Below are positions 34,815-43,577 of a stretch of DNA of 64,000 nt, one piece after another. The first letter of the stretch is position 1, and each line of letters opens with the position of its first letter. This DNA is from Chitinophagaceae bacterium (GTDB lineage: Bacteria; Bacteroidota; Bacteroidia; Chitinophagales; Chitinophagaceae). The stretch spans positions 248,001 through 312,000 of the forward strand of contig JADJTY010000012.1 in assembly GCA_016710935.1 (NCBI GenBank), in the 5' to 3' direction. Position numbers and translations under genes: made by a program. The notes under the pieces were generated by a model. That model ran no database searches and had not been told where the DNA came from. It saw only the letters and a list, made by a program, of their open reading frames with translations.

Positions 34815-35369
34815 ATGGAAAGAAAAAAATTCTTACTGACTACAGCAGCAGCCATTCCGGCACTTTTAATCGGAAATACGGTTAAGGCAGAAAAAAAAGA
34901 TCGTACCGACAAAGGATTTGTGGTCAAATCAACCGAAAGCCGGTTTGGTGAAAAAACCTTATTAGGGGGTAAAAATGCCAACGACATTAAAGTATCCCAA
35001 AAAGACACTAATGGGGAACGGACAATTTTTGAATACACAGGTAAAGAAAAAGGCGGGCCTCCATTGCATGTTCATACACACCAGGATGAAATATTTTTTA
35101 TTGTACAGGGTGAGTACCTCTTCCAGGTAGGCGAAGAGAAGTATAATTTAAAAGCAGGCGATACTATTTTTTTACCCAGGAAAGTGCCTCATGCTTTTGC
35201 CCAGCTAACAGAAATCGGAAAAATGTTTTTTCTTTTTCAGCCATCAGGTAAAATGGAAGATTTTTTCAGAGTACTAGGTAATCTTACTTCGCAACCTTCA
35301 CCGGAACAGGGTGCCAAAATATTTGCAGACCACGATATGAAAGTGGTTGGGCCTCCATTGCCATTTTAG
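34815..35369 (+). CDS. Exported cupin-domain protein
   Basis: 184 residues. A leader (KKFLLTTAAAIPALLIGNTV, about 4-23) suggests export. The single cupin barrel has motif 1 PLHVHTHQDEIFFIVQGE with metal ligands His85, His87 and Glu92, and motif 2 with His126 in PRKVPHAF. Family members are dioxygenases, isomerases or binding proteins; the substrate is unknown. It follows an AraC regulator and ends 50 bp before a strong hairpin (35420-35452). Confidence 0.85.
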   Translation: MERKKFLLTTAAAIPALLIGNTVKAEKKDRTDKGFVVKSTESRFGEKTLLGGKNANDIKVSQKDTNGERTIFEYTGKEKGGPPLHVHTHQDEIFFIVQGEYLFQVGEEKYNLKAGDTIFLPRKVPHAFAQLTEIGKMFFLFQPSGKMEDFFRVLGNLTSQPSPEQGAKIFADHDMKVVGPPLPF

Positions 35370-35419
35370 CACATCAATCAGCCAGGCCCAGCAATTTCTG
35401 GAAAGCAACAAATATTATA

Positions 35420-35452
35420 AAAGAGCTTATCACAATTTGTGATGAGCTCTTT
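35420..35452. terminator. Bidirectional hairpin terminator after the cupin gene
   Basis: AAAGAGCTTATCACAA and TTGTGATGAGCTCTTT form a 16-bp stem with one mismatch. The A-rich and T-rich ends make it usable on either strand. Confidence 0.8.
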
Positions 35453-35542
35453 GAGATATCCGTATCCCGTACATTTTTGCAGGTTACCAGACGTTATCAA
35501 ATAAGATAATTTGTATCTTCAATATCATTTTAAATAACCACC

Positions 35543-36166
35543 TTGAAGCAAGGCATTACCATTTTACTTTTACTCATAAACCTGCACACCATGTCGCAAA
35601 AAATAATTGAAGGTGAATATGCTTTTAGAAAAACAGAAATGGTTGCCGCGTTTAATTTTACAGAAGCCGGTGCTTTTCAATTCTTTTTCAGTTATGGTGC
35701 TGTTGACCGCACTGCCGCCGGCACATTTAGGGTGGAAGGGAATACCATAAAACTTACAAGCAACAAAGAGGCCGGAAAAGATTTTACCATCACCGCCCAA
35801 TCAAAGGAAGCAAGTGGTTATACCATTAGCTTCAATCATTCCAACAACTATTTATTGCAAAATATACGTTGCATATTCCTGGTGAACGGCAAACAGGAAG
35901 AAGCCATTACCAACAGCAATGGTGAGGTACATGTTGACTTTGCTCATTGCGACACCATTTATGCACAGCATCTTTTATACCCGGATATATTTACCCTTGT
36001 TAAAGATGCCACCAATGAAAATAACCGGTTTACACTTGCACTCGAACCATCGCTGGAGAAGCTTAGCTTTAAGGGTATTGATCTAACCATCGAAAGCGAC
36101 GGATCACTTAGCTGGCTGCCCAATTACTTTTTAGCAATGCCCGGTGTACAATTTGTAAAGCAATAA
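35543..36166 (+). CDS. Hypothetical secreted protein with TTG start
   Basis: 207 residues, family not recognised. The TTG at 35543 is chosen because the resulting KQGITILLLLINLHTMSQ is a proper signal peptide, which the first ATG (35591) would remove. The mature part is beta-rich with a lipocalin-like or META-like opening (IIEGEYAFRKTEMVAAFNF, later GTFRVEGNTIKLTSNKE). A second half (about 110-207) has a single pair of cysteines (Cys113 and Cys134). Probably periplasmic or outer-membrane associated. No operon partner is evident. Confidence 0.7.
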   Translation: MKQGITILLLLINLHTMSQKIIEGEYAFRKTEMVAAFNFTEAGAFQFFFSYGAVDRTAAGTFRVEGNTIKLTSNKEAGKDFTITAQSKEASGYTISFNHSNNYLLQNIRCIFLVNGKQEEAITNSNGEVHVDFAHCDTIYAQHLLYPDIFTLVKDATNENNRFTLALEPSLEKLSFKGIDLTIESDGSLSWLPNYFLAMPGVQFVKQ

Positions 36167-36234
36167 GGTACTTGCAGCTGCAAGATCATTTGTATATTTT
36201 TACTGCAATTCCTCATCACCAAAAATAAAAGGGT

Positions 36235-37962
36235 ATGAAACTTCGCTACCTGGCTGTACTAACGATCGCCGCCTATACGATTGTTGTTGCCTTCCGTTCG
36301 GCACTCCGGCAGCCGGATATTGCAATGGCAACTCAATGGGTTGCCGAAAAGAAAAAATTCAGCATACGCTGCTCGCCAGACTATATACCTACGGCTGCAG
36401 ATGATATCCCTTTACTGAGTGGCTGGGGAAATTATAAATGGCCCATCAGCAGCAACTCAGACAGTGCCCGCATATATTTTAACCAGGGTATCAACATGTA
36501 TTATGCATTTCACATTATTGAATCCAGGGCTTCCTTTGATAAGGCCACCAGGTTTGATCCTGAATGCGCTATGGCCTGGTGGGGAAAGGCATTAGCTTAC
36601 GGACCCAATATCAATGACTTTGGTTATCAACGACCTTCAGAAGCATTCCCATCTGCTGCCAAAGCCAATGCATTAAAAGCAACTGTTACCCCGGTTGAAA
36701 AAGCTTTGATAGAGGCTATTGCTATACGTTATGTTGCCGACAGTGCAGCCGACCAGGGTAAACTGAATGCCCTGTACCGTGATGCCATGAAGGCAGTTTA
36801 TACGGCCTATCCCAACGATGAAAATGTTAGTACGCTGTATGCCGATGCATTGATGCTGATGCATCCCTGGGATCTGTACGACCATGATTTTAATGCAAAA
36901 CCATGGACACCAGAAATTGTAACCGTATTAAAACATGCACTGCAATTAAATCCCAAACAGCCCGGTGCCAATCATTATTATATACATGCAGTGGAAGCTT
37001 CTTCAAAACCGGGCGATGCGTTGACCAGTGCTGATTATCTTGCTTCTGCCATGCCCGATGTATCGCACGTTACCCACATGCCTTCACACATTTATATACG
37101 CACAGGCATTTATGATAAAGGCATAACTGTTAACGACCAGGGAGTGGCTGGATATAAAAAATATCAAAATTATTTTCCCGCTACAGAAGAAAATATTGCG
37201 TTGTATGCATTGCACAATCTTCACATGAAAATAAACTGCGCCCAAATGGCGGGCAACTATGGTATTGCTGCAAGTGCATCCAAAGAACTGCAGCAACAGA
37301 TACCGGCCTTTTATTTGCAGATTCCGGGCGCACTTGGTAATTATGTGCAGTACCTGCATCGTACGGATATCTTTACCTGGATAAGGTTTGGTAAATGGAA
37401 AGAGATATTAAGCGATCCTGTTGCAGATACGCTCCCCTTTACTTCGGTATTACAACATTTTGCAAGAGGCATGGCATTTGCTAATACAAACAGGATCACC
37501 GAAGCAGCAAAAGAACTGGCCATCATGCAAAATAAAATGGCCGAACCAACTTTAAAAGAACCCTTTGCACCTTTTAATGCCGTGTATGATGCGGCCCTCG
37601 TAGGTGAAAGCATTTTATCAGGCACCATTGCAGCAAACAAACAGGATTTCGATAAAGCTATCACGCTTTTTAAACAAGCGGTAAAAGATGAAGACAAACT
37701 GATCTACAATGAACCCCGTGACTGGTTATTACCTGCCAGGCAATACCTGGGCGCTGCATTGGTAAAAGCAGGTAAGCATAAAGAAGCTGTTGACGTTTTT
37801 ACAAAAGATCTGCAGATAAATCCCAATAATGGCTGGTCGCTTACAGGACTGCAAACCTGCTACCGCCAATTAAAAAATACAACAGCCCTGGCTGCAGTAA
37901 ATAATCAACTGAGATCAGCCTGGTCATTAAAAGATATGGCGATAGAGGCGGCTGTTTTTTAA
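36235..37962 (+). CDS. Exported TPR-repeat protein
   Basis: 575 residues. The N-terminal hydrophobic segment (about 4-20) may be a signal or anchor. TPR-like repeats are recognisable at about 78-125 (ARIYFNQGINMYYAFHIIES with ASFDKATRFDPECAMAWWGK) and 470-545 (FDKAITLFKQAVKDEDK; ARQYLGAALVKAGKHKEAVD). The central part has conserved HYYIHAVEASSKP and HMPSHIYIRTGIYDK, typical of a family of uncharacterised bacterial TPR proteins. The His-rich motifs suggest metal binding, but no enzyme activity is established. Not in an obvious operon. Confidence 0.8.
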   Translation: MKLRYLAVLTIAAYTIVVAFRSALRQPDIAMATQWVAEKKKFSIRCSPDYIPTAADDIPLLSGWGNYKWPISSNSDSARIYFNQGINMYYAFHIIESRASFDKATRFDPECAMAWWGKALAYGPNINDFGYQRPSEAFPSAAKANALKATVTPVEKALIEAIAIRYVADSAADQGKLNALYRDAMKAVYTAYPNDENVSTLYADALMLMHPWDLYDHDFNAKPWTPEIVTVLKHALQLNPKQPGANHYYIHAVEASSKPGDALTSADYLASAMPDVSHVTHMPSHIYIRTGIYDKGITVNDQGVAGYKKYQNYFPATEENIALYALHNLHMKINCAQMAGNYGIAASASKELQQQIPAFYLQIPGALGNYVQYLHRTDIFTWIRFGKWKEILSDPVADTLPFTSVLQHFARGMAFANTNRITEAAKELAIMQNKMAEPTLKEPFAPFNAVYDAALVGESILSGTIAANKQDFDKAITLFKQAVKDEDKLIYNEPRDWLLPARQYLGAALVKAGKHKEAVDVFTKDLQINPNNGWSLTGLQTCYRQLKNTTALAAVNNQLRSAWSLKDMAIEAAVF

Positions 37963-38067
37963 AGGTAGCAGGAGCAACCATATTATCTGCTCCAAAATAG
38001 TGGGCAGTTATTTATAATTGCAAATTTTAAATTCCGTCGTTTATTTGCATACAATTGATAACAGTAT

Positions 38068-39315
38068 ATGCAGCCTAAAAAAATAAAGACAGGAATTTGT
38101 ATCATAGGCGCAGGGCCCGCCGGCGCTACTGCCAGTATTTTTTTATGCAGAATGGGCATTAAACATGTGATCGTTGATGCTGCTTCATTTCCACGGGATA
38201 AGGTTTGTGGTGACGGGCTCGACCTGAACACCATCAGGGTATTGAATCATATTGATCCAACCATTATTGAAAAGGAACTTTCCACCAACAAAAAAAACTT
38301 TACTGCATCGCAGGGCTTCCGGTTTATTTTACCCAATGGCAGAAAGGTAGATATTATGCGTAGTGCAGGAAATGATGCAGACAATCATGCAAAAAAGCCA
38401 ATGTTTTTCGTAAGTAGGCGATTTGATTTTGATAACCTGTTAGTAAGCAAGATCGATCGCAGCGTTGCCGATGTACAATTATCTACCCGAATAAATAAAA
38501 TAACCAGGGAAGGAAAAGCCTGGGTGCTGGAAGCTGAAGGCCCATCTGGTAAATTAGCCATTGAAACTGATTTTTTAATTGGTGCCGATGGTGATCATTC
38601 AATGGTACTGAAACATTTGGGGGAGCGCAAAGTTGACCGTAACAATTATGCCGGGGCTGTAAGGCAGTACTGGAGTGGCGTAGAAGGCATGCACCCCGAT
38701 AACCTGCTGGAAGTATATTTTCCTAAAAGCCTGCCGCTTTCTTACTTCTGGATATTTCCCTTACCCGATGGCAAGGCCAATGTGGGTTACGGAATGGCCA
38801 GTAATTATATTGCCAAACACCAAATTAATGTGCGTAAAGCATTTGAAGATCTGATAAAAACCGACCCGGTCCTTATCCCCCGTTTTAAAAATGCACAGCC
38901 GCAGGAAACGGTAAAAGGTTATGGCATTCCTATGTCGGGTAATGATCGTAAAGCATATGGCGATGGCTGGATGTTGCTGGGCGATGCGGCTTCATTGGTT
39001 TGTCCCACATCGGGTGAAGGCATTGGCTCGGGCATGATATCGGGATATGTAGCAGCAAAATTTATACAACGTGCTGCTACACAAAATGATTTCAGTGAAA
39101 AAATGTTTACAAATTACAATCGTGAAATTCACAAGCGGCTGCGAACAGAAGAAAAAGTTTACCGGTTTGTAAATGCTATACCGCCACGTGTATTTTCTTT
39201 CGGCATCAATACCATATTATCAACCTGGTTTTTTAAATACTGGTTATCTAAAAAAGCCATGAAGAAATGGATAAACACTGCTTATACCAAAGAGATCGAA
39301 GTAAAACTTACATAA
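38068..39315 (+). CDS. FAD-dependent geranylgeranyl-reductase-family oxidoreductase
   Basis: 415 residues. The Rossmann FAD motif GAGPAGATASIFL is at about 13-25. DKVCGDGL (about 46-53), FLIGADGDHSMV (about 168-179) and GDAASLVCPTSGEGIGSGM (about 304-322) are the other FAD-binding signatures. The family hydrogenates prenyl chains of chlorophyll or archaeal lipids, or oxidises other lipids; in Bacteroidota the substrate (for example menaquinone or carotenoid chains) is unknown. The C-terminal segment (FSFGINTILSTWFFKYWL) suggests peripheral membrane contact. Confidence 0.88.
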   Translation: MQPKKIKTGICIIGAGPAGATASIFLCRMGIKHVIVDAASFPRDKVCGDGLDLNTIRVLNHIDPTIIEKELSTNKKNFTASQGFRFILPNGRKVDIMRSAGNDADNHAKKPMFFVSRRFDFDNLLVSKIDRSVADVQLSTRINKITREGKAWVLEAEGPSGKLAIETDFLIGADGDHSMVLKHLGERKVDRNNYAGAVRQYWSGVEGMHPDNLLEVYFPKSLPLSYFWIFPLPDGKANVGYGMASNYIAKHQINVRKAFEDLIKTDPVLIPRFKNAQPQETVKGYGIPMSGNDRKAYGDGWMLLGDAASLVCPTSGEGIGSGMISGYVAAKFIQRAATQNDFSEKMFTNYNREIHKRLRTEEKVYRFVNAIPPRVFSFGINTILSTWFFKYWLSKKAMKKWINTAYTKEIEVKLT

Positions 39316-39355
39316 TATTCAGGTTAAAGTCATGTTTTCACTGCGTACTCCTTCA

Positions 39356-39404
39356 AATACCCATGAATGGGTATTCATAAATAAGCAAAACCATCATACA
39401 TTTG
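39356..39404 (+). promoter_or_regulatory. Palindromic site and -7 promoter element upstream of small secreted gene
   Basis: AATACCCAT-GA-ATGGGTATT (39356-39375) is a perfect 20-nt palindrome. TACATTTG (39397-39404) fits TAnnTTTG, with the ATG at 39423. The palindrome ends 21 bp before the -7 element, where the -33 element should be, so it may be an operator. Confidence 0.5.
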
Positions 39405-39422
39405 AACATTAAACCGGTTTTT

Positions 39423-39845
39423 ATGAAAAAAATATTATTTGTTTTTCTGCTGCTTTCGGCCACAACATTGTTTGCCCAAACTGAACAAAAAATGGGTGAA
39501 GATTTTTTAAGATCAGTACAGGAAAAAAACTTCGCACTGCTGAAACCCTGGCTGGGAAAGAATGCCAAAACCATGCAGGAAAAATGGAATCAGGTGGTTG
39601 AAAATGCCCACCGCAATGGATTTGATGTTAAGGCCGTGAAAATTAAGTTCGTAACGGCGGGTGAGCAGGTACCCAATATGCCCATGAAAACCATTATTGC
39701 TGTTTATGAATACGATGGCAAGGAGTGGGATGACCTGGTTTTAATGATAACCACCGGCAAGCAGCCAAAACTGGTAGAGATTCCGTTAACAAGCTACATG
39801 TTTAAACTTGATGAAGGAAGGCGTGGTAAGAACAGAATTGATTAA
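39423..39845 (+). CDS. Hypothetical secreted protein
   Basis: 140 residues from the ATG at 39423, which opens a signal peptide (KKILFVFLLLSATTLFAQ). The mature domain of about 120 residues is alpha+beta (EDFLRSVQEKNFALLKPWLG, IKFVTAGEQVPNMPMKTIIA, DLVLMITTGKQPKLVEIP) and may be NTF2-like, but I do not recognise a family. It has a good promoter match and a palindromic site just upstream. Confidence 0.72.
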   Translation: MKKILFVFLLLSATTLFAQTEQKMGEDFLRSVQEKNFALLKPWLGKNAKTMQEKWNQVVENAHRNGFDVKAVKIKFVTAGEQVPNMPMKTIIAVYEYDGKEWDDLVLMITTGKQPKLVEIPLTSYMFKLDEGRRGKNRID

Positions 39846-39934
39846 CCCGGATGTAAATCCACACATTTGCATACTTGCAGACACTTTTACCAATCGTGAT
39901 GTAAAAGCCTGTAATACCGGCAAATGAATCAGTG

Positions 39935-40195
39935 CTACTTTCCCAGCAACATCAATACAATAGCAGCCAGTGTTACAGATAAATGTACAATGAGCCAGGC
40001 CTGCTGGTAAAAAGGTCTTTTCTTAAATGGCGTTTCAGTATTAAACGGATCAAACATCAGGGCTAAACCCCAAAAAGTTACTACCTGCGAAAAATCACGC
40101 TGAAATAAAAAATATATGCCGGCCAAAAGAAAAACTGCATAAGCCGGTTTATTGATATTCCGTTCGGTTGGTTTGGTTTCTGTTTGCTGTGTCAT
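39935..40195 (-). CDS. Small two-helix membrane protein
   Basis: 86 residues with two hydrophobic segments (AYAVFLLAGIYFLFQR, about 18-33, and WLIVHLSVTLAAIVLMLLG, about 67-85) and a conserved-looking middle TFWGLALMFDPFNTETPF. Function unknown. It lies 56 bp downstream of the 204-residue membrane protein and may belong to the same operon. Confidence 0.68.
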   Translation of the reverse strand: MTQQTETKPTERNINKPAYAVFLLAGIYFLFQRDFSQVVTFWGLALMFDPFNTETPFKKRPFYQQAWLIVHLSVTLAAIVLMLLGK

Positions 40196-40251
40196 GATTT
40201 GTTTTTATTTATTAGTATCTTATGCTGTTCCAGAATTACAAAAGCACTCAA

Positions 40252-40866
40252 TTATTTTTCTTCTTCCAATGCATCAATATTTTTTTTCAAAGCTTTCAGG
40301 TGTTTTCCAAAACTGTAATTAAACATCCACCTGGCCAAATACCAGCAGGCAGGCACCAGAATAATAATGGCAATCAGCAACGTTATTAAAACAAATGGTT
40401 TATGCATAAATGCTTCAACGGGCTTGCCCGATCCCAAAACACCTCCCAGCATAAAACCACCGGCCGCACTTACCGGGTAAATATAAAGTGCTACTCTTTG
40501 CTGCGTGTTCATCCAGTTAGTAATAGACTGGTAATGCCTTTTTAATTCCACCAGCACCGAACTGTGGGGAGACACGGTTGTATTTAATTGTTTGTATTGT
40601 TGAAAGGTTGTGTATACTGCCCACAAAGAAAAGATCAACACCAGCCCGATAGCCATTTGCACCTGCCAGATCTGGAAATAAAAAATAACAGCTACATACA
40701 GCATACAGATCAATACTGCTGCAACCATATTGTTCAACAGATTCTTTTTGATCTTCACCAATGGGTTGTGCGAAGCCAGTTTTGGCAATGTTGATGACTG
40801 CAGCAACGATGACAGGTCATTATCCTGCGGATCATTTAATTCGCCCCATGTTTTTTCGATACTCAT
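40252..40866 (-). CDS. Membrane protein downstream of ECF sigma, candidate anti-sigma factor
   Basis: 204 residues. A cytoplasmic N-terminus of about 45 residues (SIEKTWGELNDPQDNDLSSL) is followed by helices at about 47-65, 70-88, 128-148 and 158-178, and a charged C-terminal helix. The gene begins 2 bp after the sigma factor stop, so they are translationally linked. That arrangement and the soluble N-terminus suggest an anti-sigma partner, but no ZAS or other anti-sigma motif is visible. Confidence 0.72.
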   Translation of the reverse strand: MSIEKTWGELNDPQDNDLSSLLQSSTLPKLASHNPLVKIKKNLLNNMVAAVLICMLYVAVIFYFQIWQVQMAIGLVLIFSLWAVYTTFQQYKQLNTTVSPHSSVLVELKRHYQSITNWMNTQQRVALYIYPVSAAGGFMLGGVLGSGKPVEAFMHKPFVLITLLIAIIILVPACWYLARWMFNYSFGKHLKALKKNIDALEEEK

Positions 40867-40868
40867 TG

Positions 40869-41345
40869 TTATGCTGTTAAAAGATTACCCAATTGTTGTT
40901 TAATGCGATGCAGTTTTACAGCCACATGATTGTTGGAAATACCCAGCATCTCTCCTATCTCCGCATTTTCATAACCATCCAGGTTCATGGAGATGATGGC
41001 CCTGTCTGTTTCGGGCAGTTGCCTGATGGCAAGCCTTAATCTTGCCACATCTTCCTGCTGTGCTATCCTGTTTTGCACAGCAGGAGAAATGGTTTCCAGC
41101 GAATCTTTATAATCAACCCGTTGCGGCTTTCGCTTTTGTGTAAAAATGGTATTTAAACAGATACGGTATAGCCAGGTGCTGAACTTTGCCTCGTTTCGGA
41201 ATGATGGCCAGCTCTTCCAGGCCTGCAACAACACTTCCTGGTACAGGTCTTTTTTTTCTTCTGCATCATTGGCATACAGCCCCACCAGTTTATAAATAAT
41301 ACCCTGGTTCTGCCTTACCTGTTCTAAAAATGCTGCTTCGCTCAA
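40869..41345 (-). CDS. ECF-type RNA polymerase sigma factor
   Basis: 158 residues, the ECF length. Region 2 contains EEKKDLYQEVLLQAWKSWPS and FSTWLYRICLNTIFTQKRK. Region 4 is a helix-turn-helix, LDGYENAEIGEMLGISNNHV followed by AVKLHRIKQQL. It directs transcription of a small regulon, probably including its own operon. It is the second gene of traB-like - sigma - membrane protein, with 3-bp and 2-bp gaps. Confidence 0.92.
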   Translation of the reverse strand: MSEAAFLEQVRQNQGIIYKLVGLYANDAEEKKDLYQEVLLQAWKSWPSFRNEAKFSTWLYRICLNTIFTQKRKPQRVDYKDSLETISPAVQNRIAQQEDVARLRLAIRQLPETDRAIISMNLDGYENAEIGEMLGISNNHVAVKLHRIKQQLGNLLTA

Positions 41346-41348
41346 GTT

Positions 41349-42293
41349 TTATAATTTTACCGGTGTAAGGGTATAACCGAGTTGTTTCAATTGCTCCACC
41401 AATCCAAACGGACCTGCCAGGTGCAAGGCGCCCACTGCAATAAACTGTGGTTCCTTTTTCATCAACCCCGGAATGCTTTGCATCCACTTATCATTCCGCT
41501 TCTTTAAAAAATCATTTTCATTGCCAAATACAGCCAATCCTTTTTCTGAAACTGCATACATCCCCGCAAGATCATGCTTAAACCAGTTTTCTATCAGTTC
41601 ATTTCCCTGGTTTATCATATCTGTTTTGTTGCGTAAAAAAAGTTTCAGTTGGTTTACCTGCTCCTCATTGGTTGAGCTGTTAAACAATACATTCATCTGC
41701 TCTTCTATGGTTTCAAACTCGGTTATTTTTTTTCCTGCCCGTTTACCTGTTTGAGCAAAATAACCATCCAGTGGCAGGCCTGTATATTTTTGCAGTGGCG
41801 ATTTGGTATCCGTTATTATGTAAATCATAGACAAAGTGATCGCAACATTTATCGGCTTCAACTGGTTTATCTGCGCTATGCCAACACCCAAGGTGCTTTT
41901 TACTTCCGTATCCAAACTATCTTTAAAAGGGCTATCCAGCAGATCACTTAGGGTTTTATCTTTCAGTAAGCCCATTGATGCTGCCACAGGTAATTTGGCA
42001 GAATCCAGTACCAGTTCTACTGCTATTCCTTTTGCTTTTTTAAATGCATGCATTACAGCAGGCACTTCATCCAGGTAGCTGCTTTTTACCAAATGATACG
42101 TTCCAAAAAGCCAGGAAGTATCTTTTAACCCTTTGCCGGTTATTGCATAAAAATTAGTTTGGCCTTTGTTATTATGCTGTGCCTTCCCACAAATTGCCAA
42201 TAACATTCCAAAAATAAACATTAACAGTGCTGCTCCAAATCGTACAGCATAAACTTTTCTTTTTGTGATTTTTGTTGAATGATCGTTATTCAT
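41349..42293 (-). CDS. TraB/GumN family protein
   Basis: 314 residues with an N-terminal membrane or signal segment (GAALLMFIFGMLLAICGKA, about 21-39). The family's paired GxxH motifs are present: WLFGTYHLVKSSYLDE near residue 65 and AVGALHLAGPFGLVEQLKQ near the end (about 289-307). The family is related to Tiki-type metalloproteases; a proteolytic role in bacteria is plausible, not proven. As first gene of an operon with an ECF sigma factor and a membrane protein, it may take part in envelope-stress signalling. Confidence 0.87.
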   Translation of the reverse strand: MNNDHSTKITKRKVYAVRFGAALLMFIFGMLLAICGKAQHNNKGQTNFYAITGKGLKDTSWLFGTYHLVKSSYLDEVPAVMHAFKKAKGIAVELVLDSAKLPVAASMGLLKDKTLSDLLDSPFKDSLDTEVKSTLGVGIAQINQLKPINVAITLSMIYIITDTKSPLQKYTGLPLDGYFAQTGKRAGKKITEFETIEEQMNVLFNSSTNEEQVNQLKLFLRNKTDMINQGNELIENWFKHDLAGMYAVSEKGLAVFGNENDFLKKRNDKWMQSIPGLMKKEPQFIAVGALHLAGPFGLVEQLKQLGYTLTPVKL

Positions 42294-42406
42294 TTTAATT
42301 ATTTATTAAACATTAAGTAATTGTCCGGACGGTTAACGAAAGATTAGTAGCAGCCGGGTTAACAGAATTACAGGAAGCTGAAAATAAATTTATATATTTT
42401 TATGAA

Positions 42407-43009
42407 ATGAGCCATGAATACCAGCAAGCCTGCAAACTTTTACGAAACCATATTGAGGCATTTGTAAAAATACCCGATGATGATTGGGAATTATTGCAGC
42501 CGCAGCTTACCTTGATCAACTTACAAAAAAATCAGTTTTTTATACAGGAAGGTAAAAGAGAGACCCGTGTGGGTTTTGTAATTAATGGCATGCTTCGCCA
42601 GTACTATACCAAAGATGGGGAAGAGAAAACCACTTATTTCTTTTTTGAGAACCATCTCATGACTTCTTATGTAAGCTGCATTACAAACAAACCATCGCTT
42701 GTAAGTATTGAAGCATTAAGTAATGTTACCTGTTTATCTTTTCCTTACAGCATATTATTACAACTGTTTGATAAAAGCATGGCCTGGCAAAAATTTGGCA
42801 GGTTGGTTGCAGAATACCTGGGCATTGGCCTGGAAGAAAGAATGGTAAGCCTGCTGCTGCAAAGTCCTGAAGAGCGATACATTGATTTACTTAACAGCAA
42901 TAAAAAAAAAATAATAGAACGCATTCCGCAGCACTACATAGCCAACTACCTGGGCATTACTGCAGTAAGTATGAGCCGCATTCGCAACCGGATTTTAAAA
43001 AGCAAATAA
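42407..43009 (+). CDS. Crp/Fnr-family transcriptional regulator
   Basis: 200 residues. The N-terminal cyclic-nucleotide-binding-like barrel spans about 20-125 (FFIQEGKRETRVGFVINGML). A dimer helix follows, then the C-terminal HTH: RIPQHYIANYLGITAVSMSR (about 172-191). The cNMP phosphate-binding cassette is not conserved, as in many Bacteroidota members, so the effector is unknown. It is divergent from the TraB operon and convergent with the DUF4260 gene, whose expression it may control. Confidence 0.88.
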   Translation: MSHEYQQACKLLRNHIEAFVKIPDDDWELLQPQLTLINLQKNQFFIQEGKRETRVGFVINGMLRQYYTKDGEEKTTYFFFENHLMTSYVSCITNKPSLVSIEALSNVTCLSFPYSILLQLFDKSMAWQKFGRLVAEYLGIGLEERMVSLLLQSPEERYIDLLNSNKKKIIERIPQHYIANYLGITAVSMSRIRNRILKSK

Positions 43010-43010
43010 A

Positions 43011-43373
43011 TTATTTATTTCTTTCAAGACTGCCCAGGTGTGTATTTTTAAAACTGTCTTCATATTTTAAACCGTAGCCCATTATCCTGTCAAAGGAAGC
43101 ATGGGCAAATAATAATATCCCTGCCGCTGTTAACACATCATTATTAAAATAAAAACCGGTAACAGCCAGTGCAACAGCAATACCCTTATGGTGAAACAGA
43201 TTATATGTAAAAGCTCCGATCCTGGTATTGATAAGATAGCCAAGCATACCGATATCAGGTGAAAAAAATAAAATGATCCAAACCCAAAACGACAGGTTAA
43301 GGTGGTAGATACTGAGTAAGTAAATACCCATTGCTGTCATGGCTGCTTCTTCTAACTTTACTATTGTTTTCAT
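43011..43373 (-). CDS. DUF4260-family membrane protein
   Basis: 120 residues from the ATG at 43373 (MKTIVKLEEAAMTAMGIYLL); the frame extends further up but that extension is not typical. Three or four hydrophobic helices are present with the family pattern FFSPDIGMLGYLINTRIGAF, YNLFHHKG and LFAHASFDRIMGYGLKY. Function unknown. The stop is 1 bp from the stop of the Crp/Fnr gene on the other strand. Confidence 0.83.
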   Translation of the reverse strand: MKTIVKLEEAAMTAMGIYLLSIYHLNLSFWVWIILFFSPDIGMLGYLINTRIGAFTYNLFHHKGIAVALAVTGFYFNNDVLTAAGILLFAHASFDRIMGYGLKYEDSFKNTHLGSLERNK

Positions 43374-43577
43374 TATTTTTAATTTTAAGCAAATATAGAT
43401 TGGGTAAAAAAGGGAGGGCGTTAACATAAGATAAGAAATCATTTGCTGCCTGAAAATTTATGCCCGGGCATATTTATACATACACATTCTTTCAGACAAA
43501 GCCATTCCATCCCTGCACAGAACCGTTAAACAAAAACTCCTGCGCTGCATAAGACCTGTTCCCTATCTTCACAGGGC

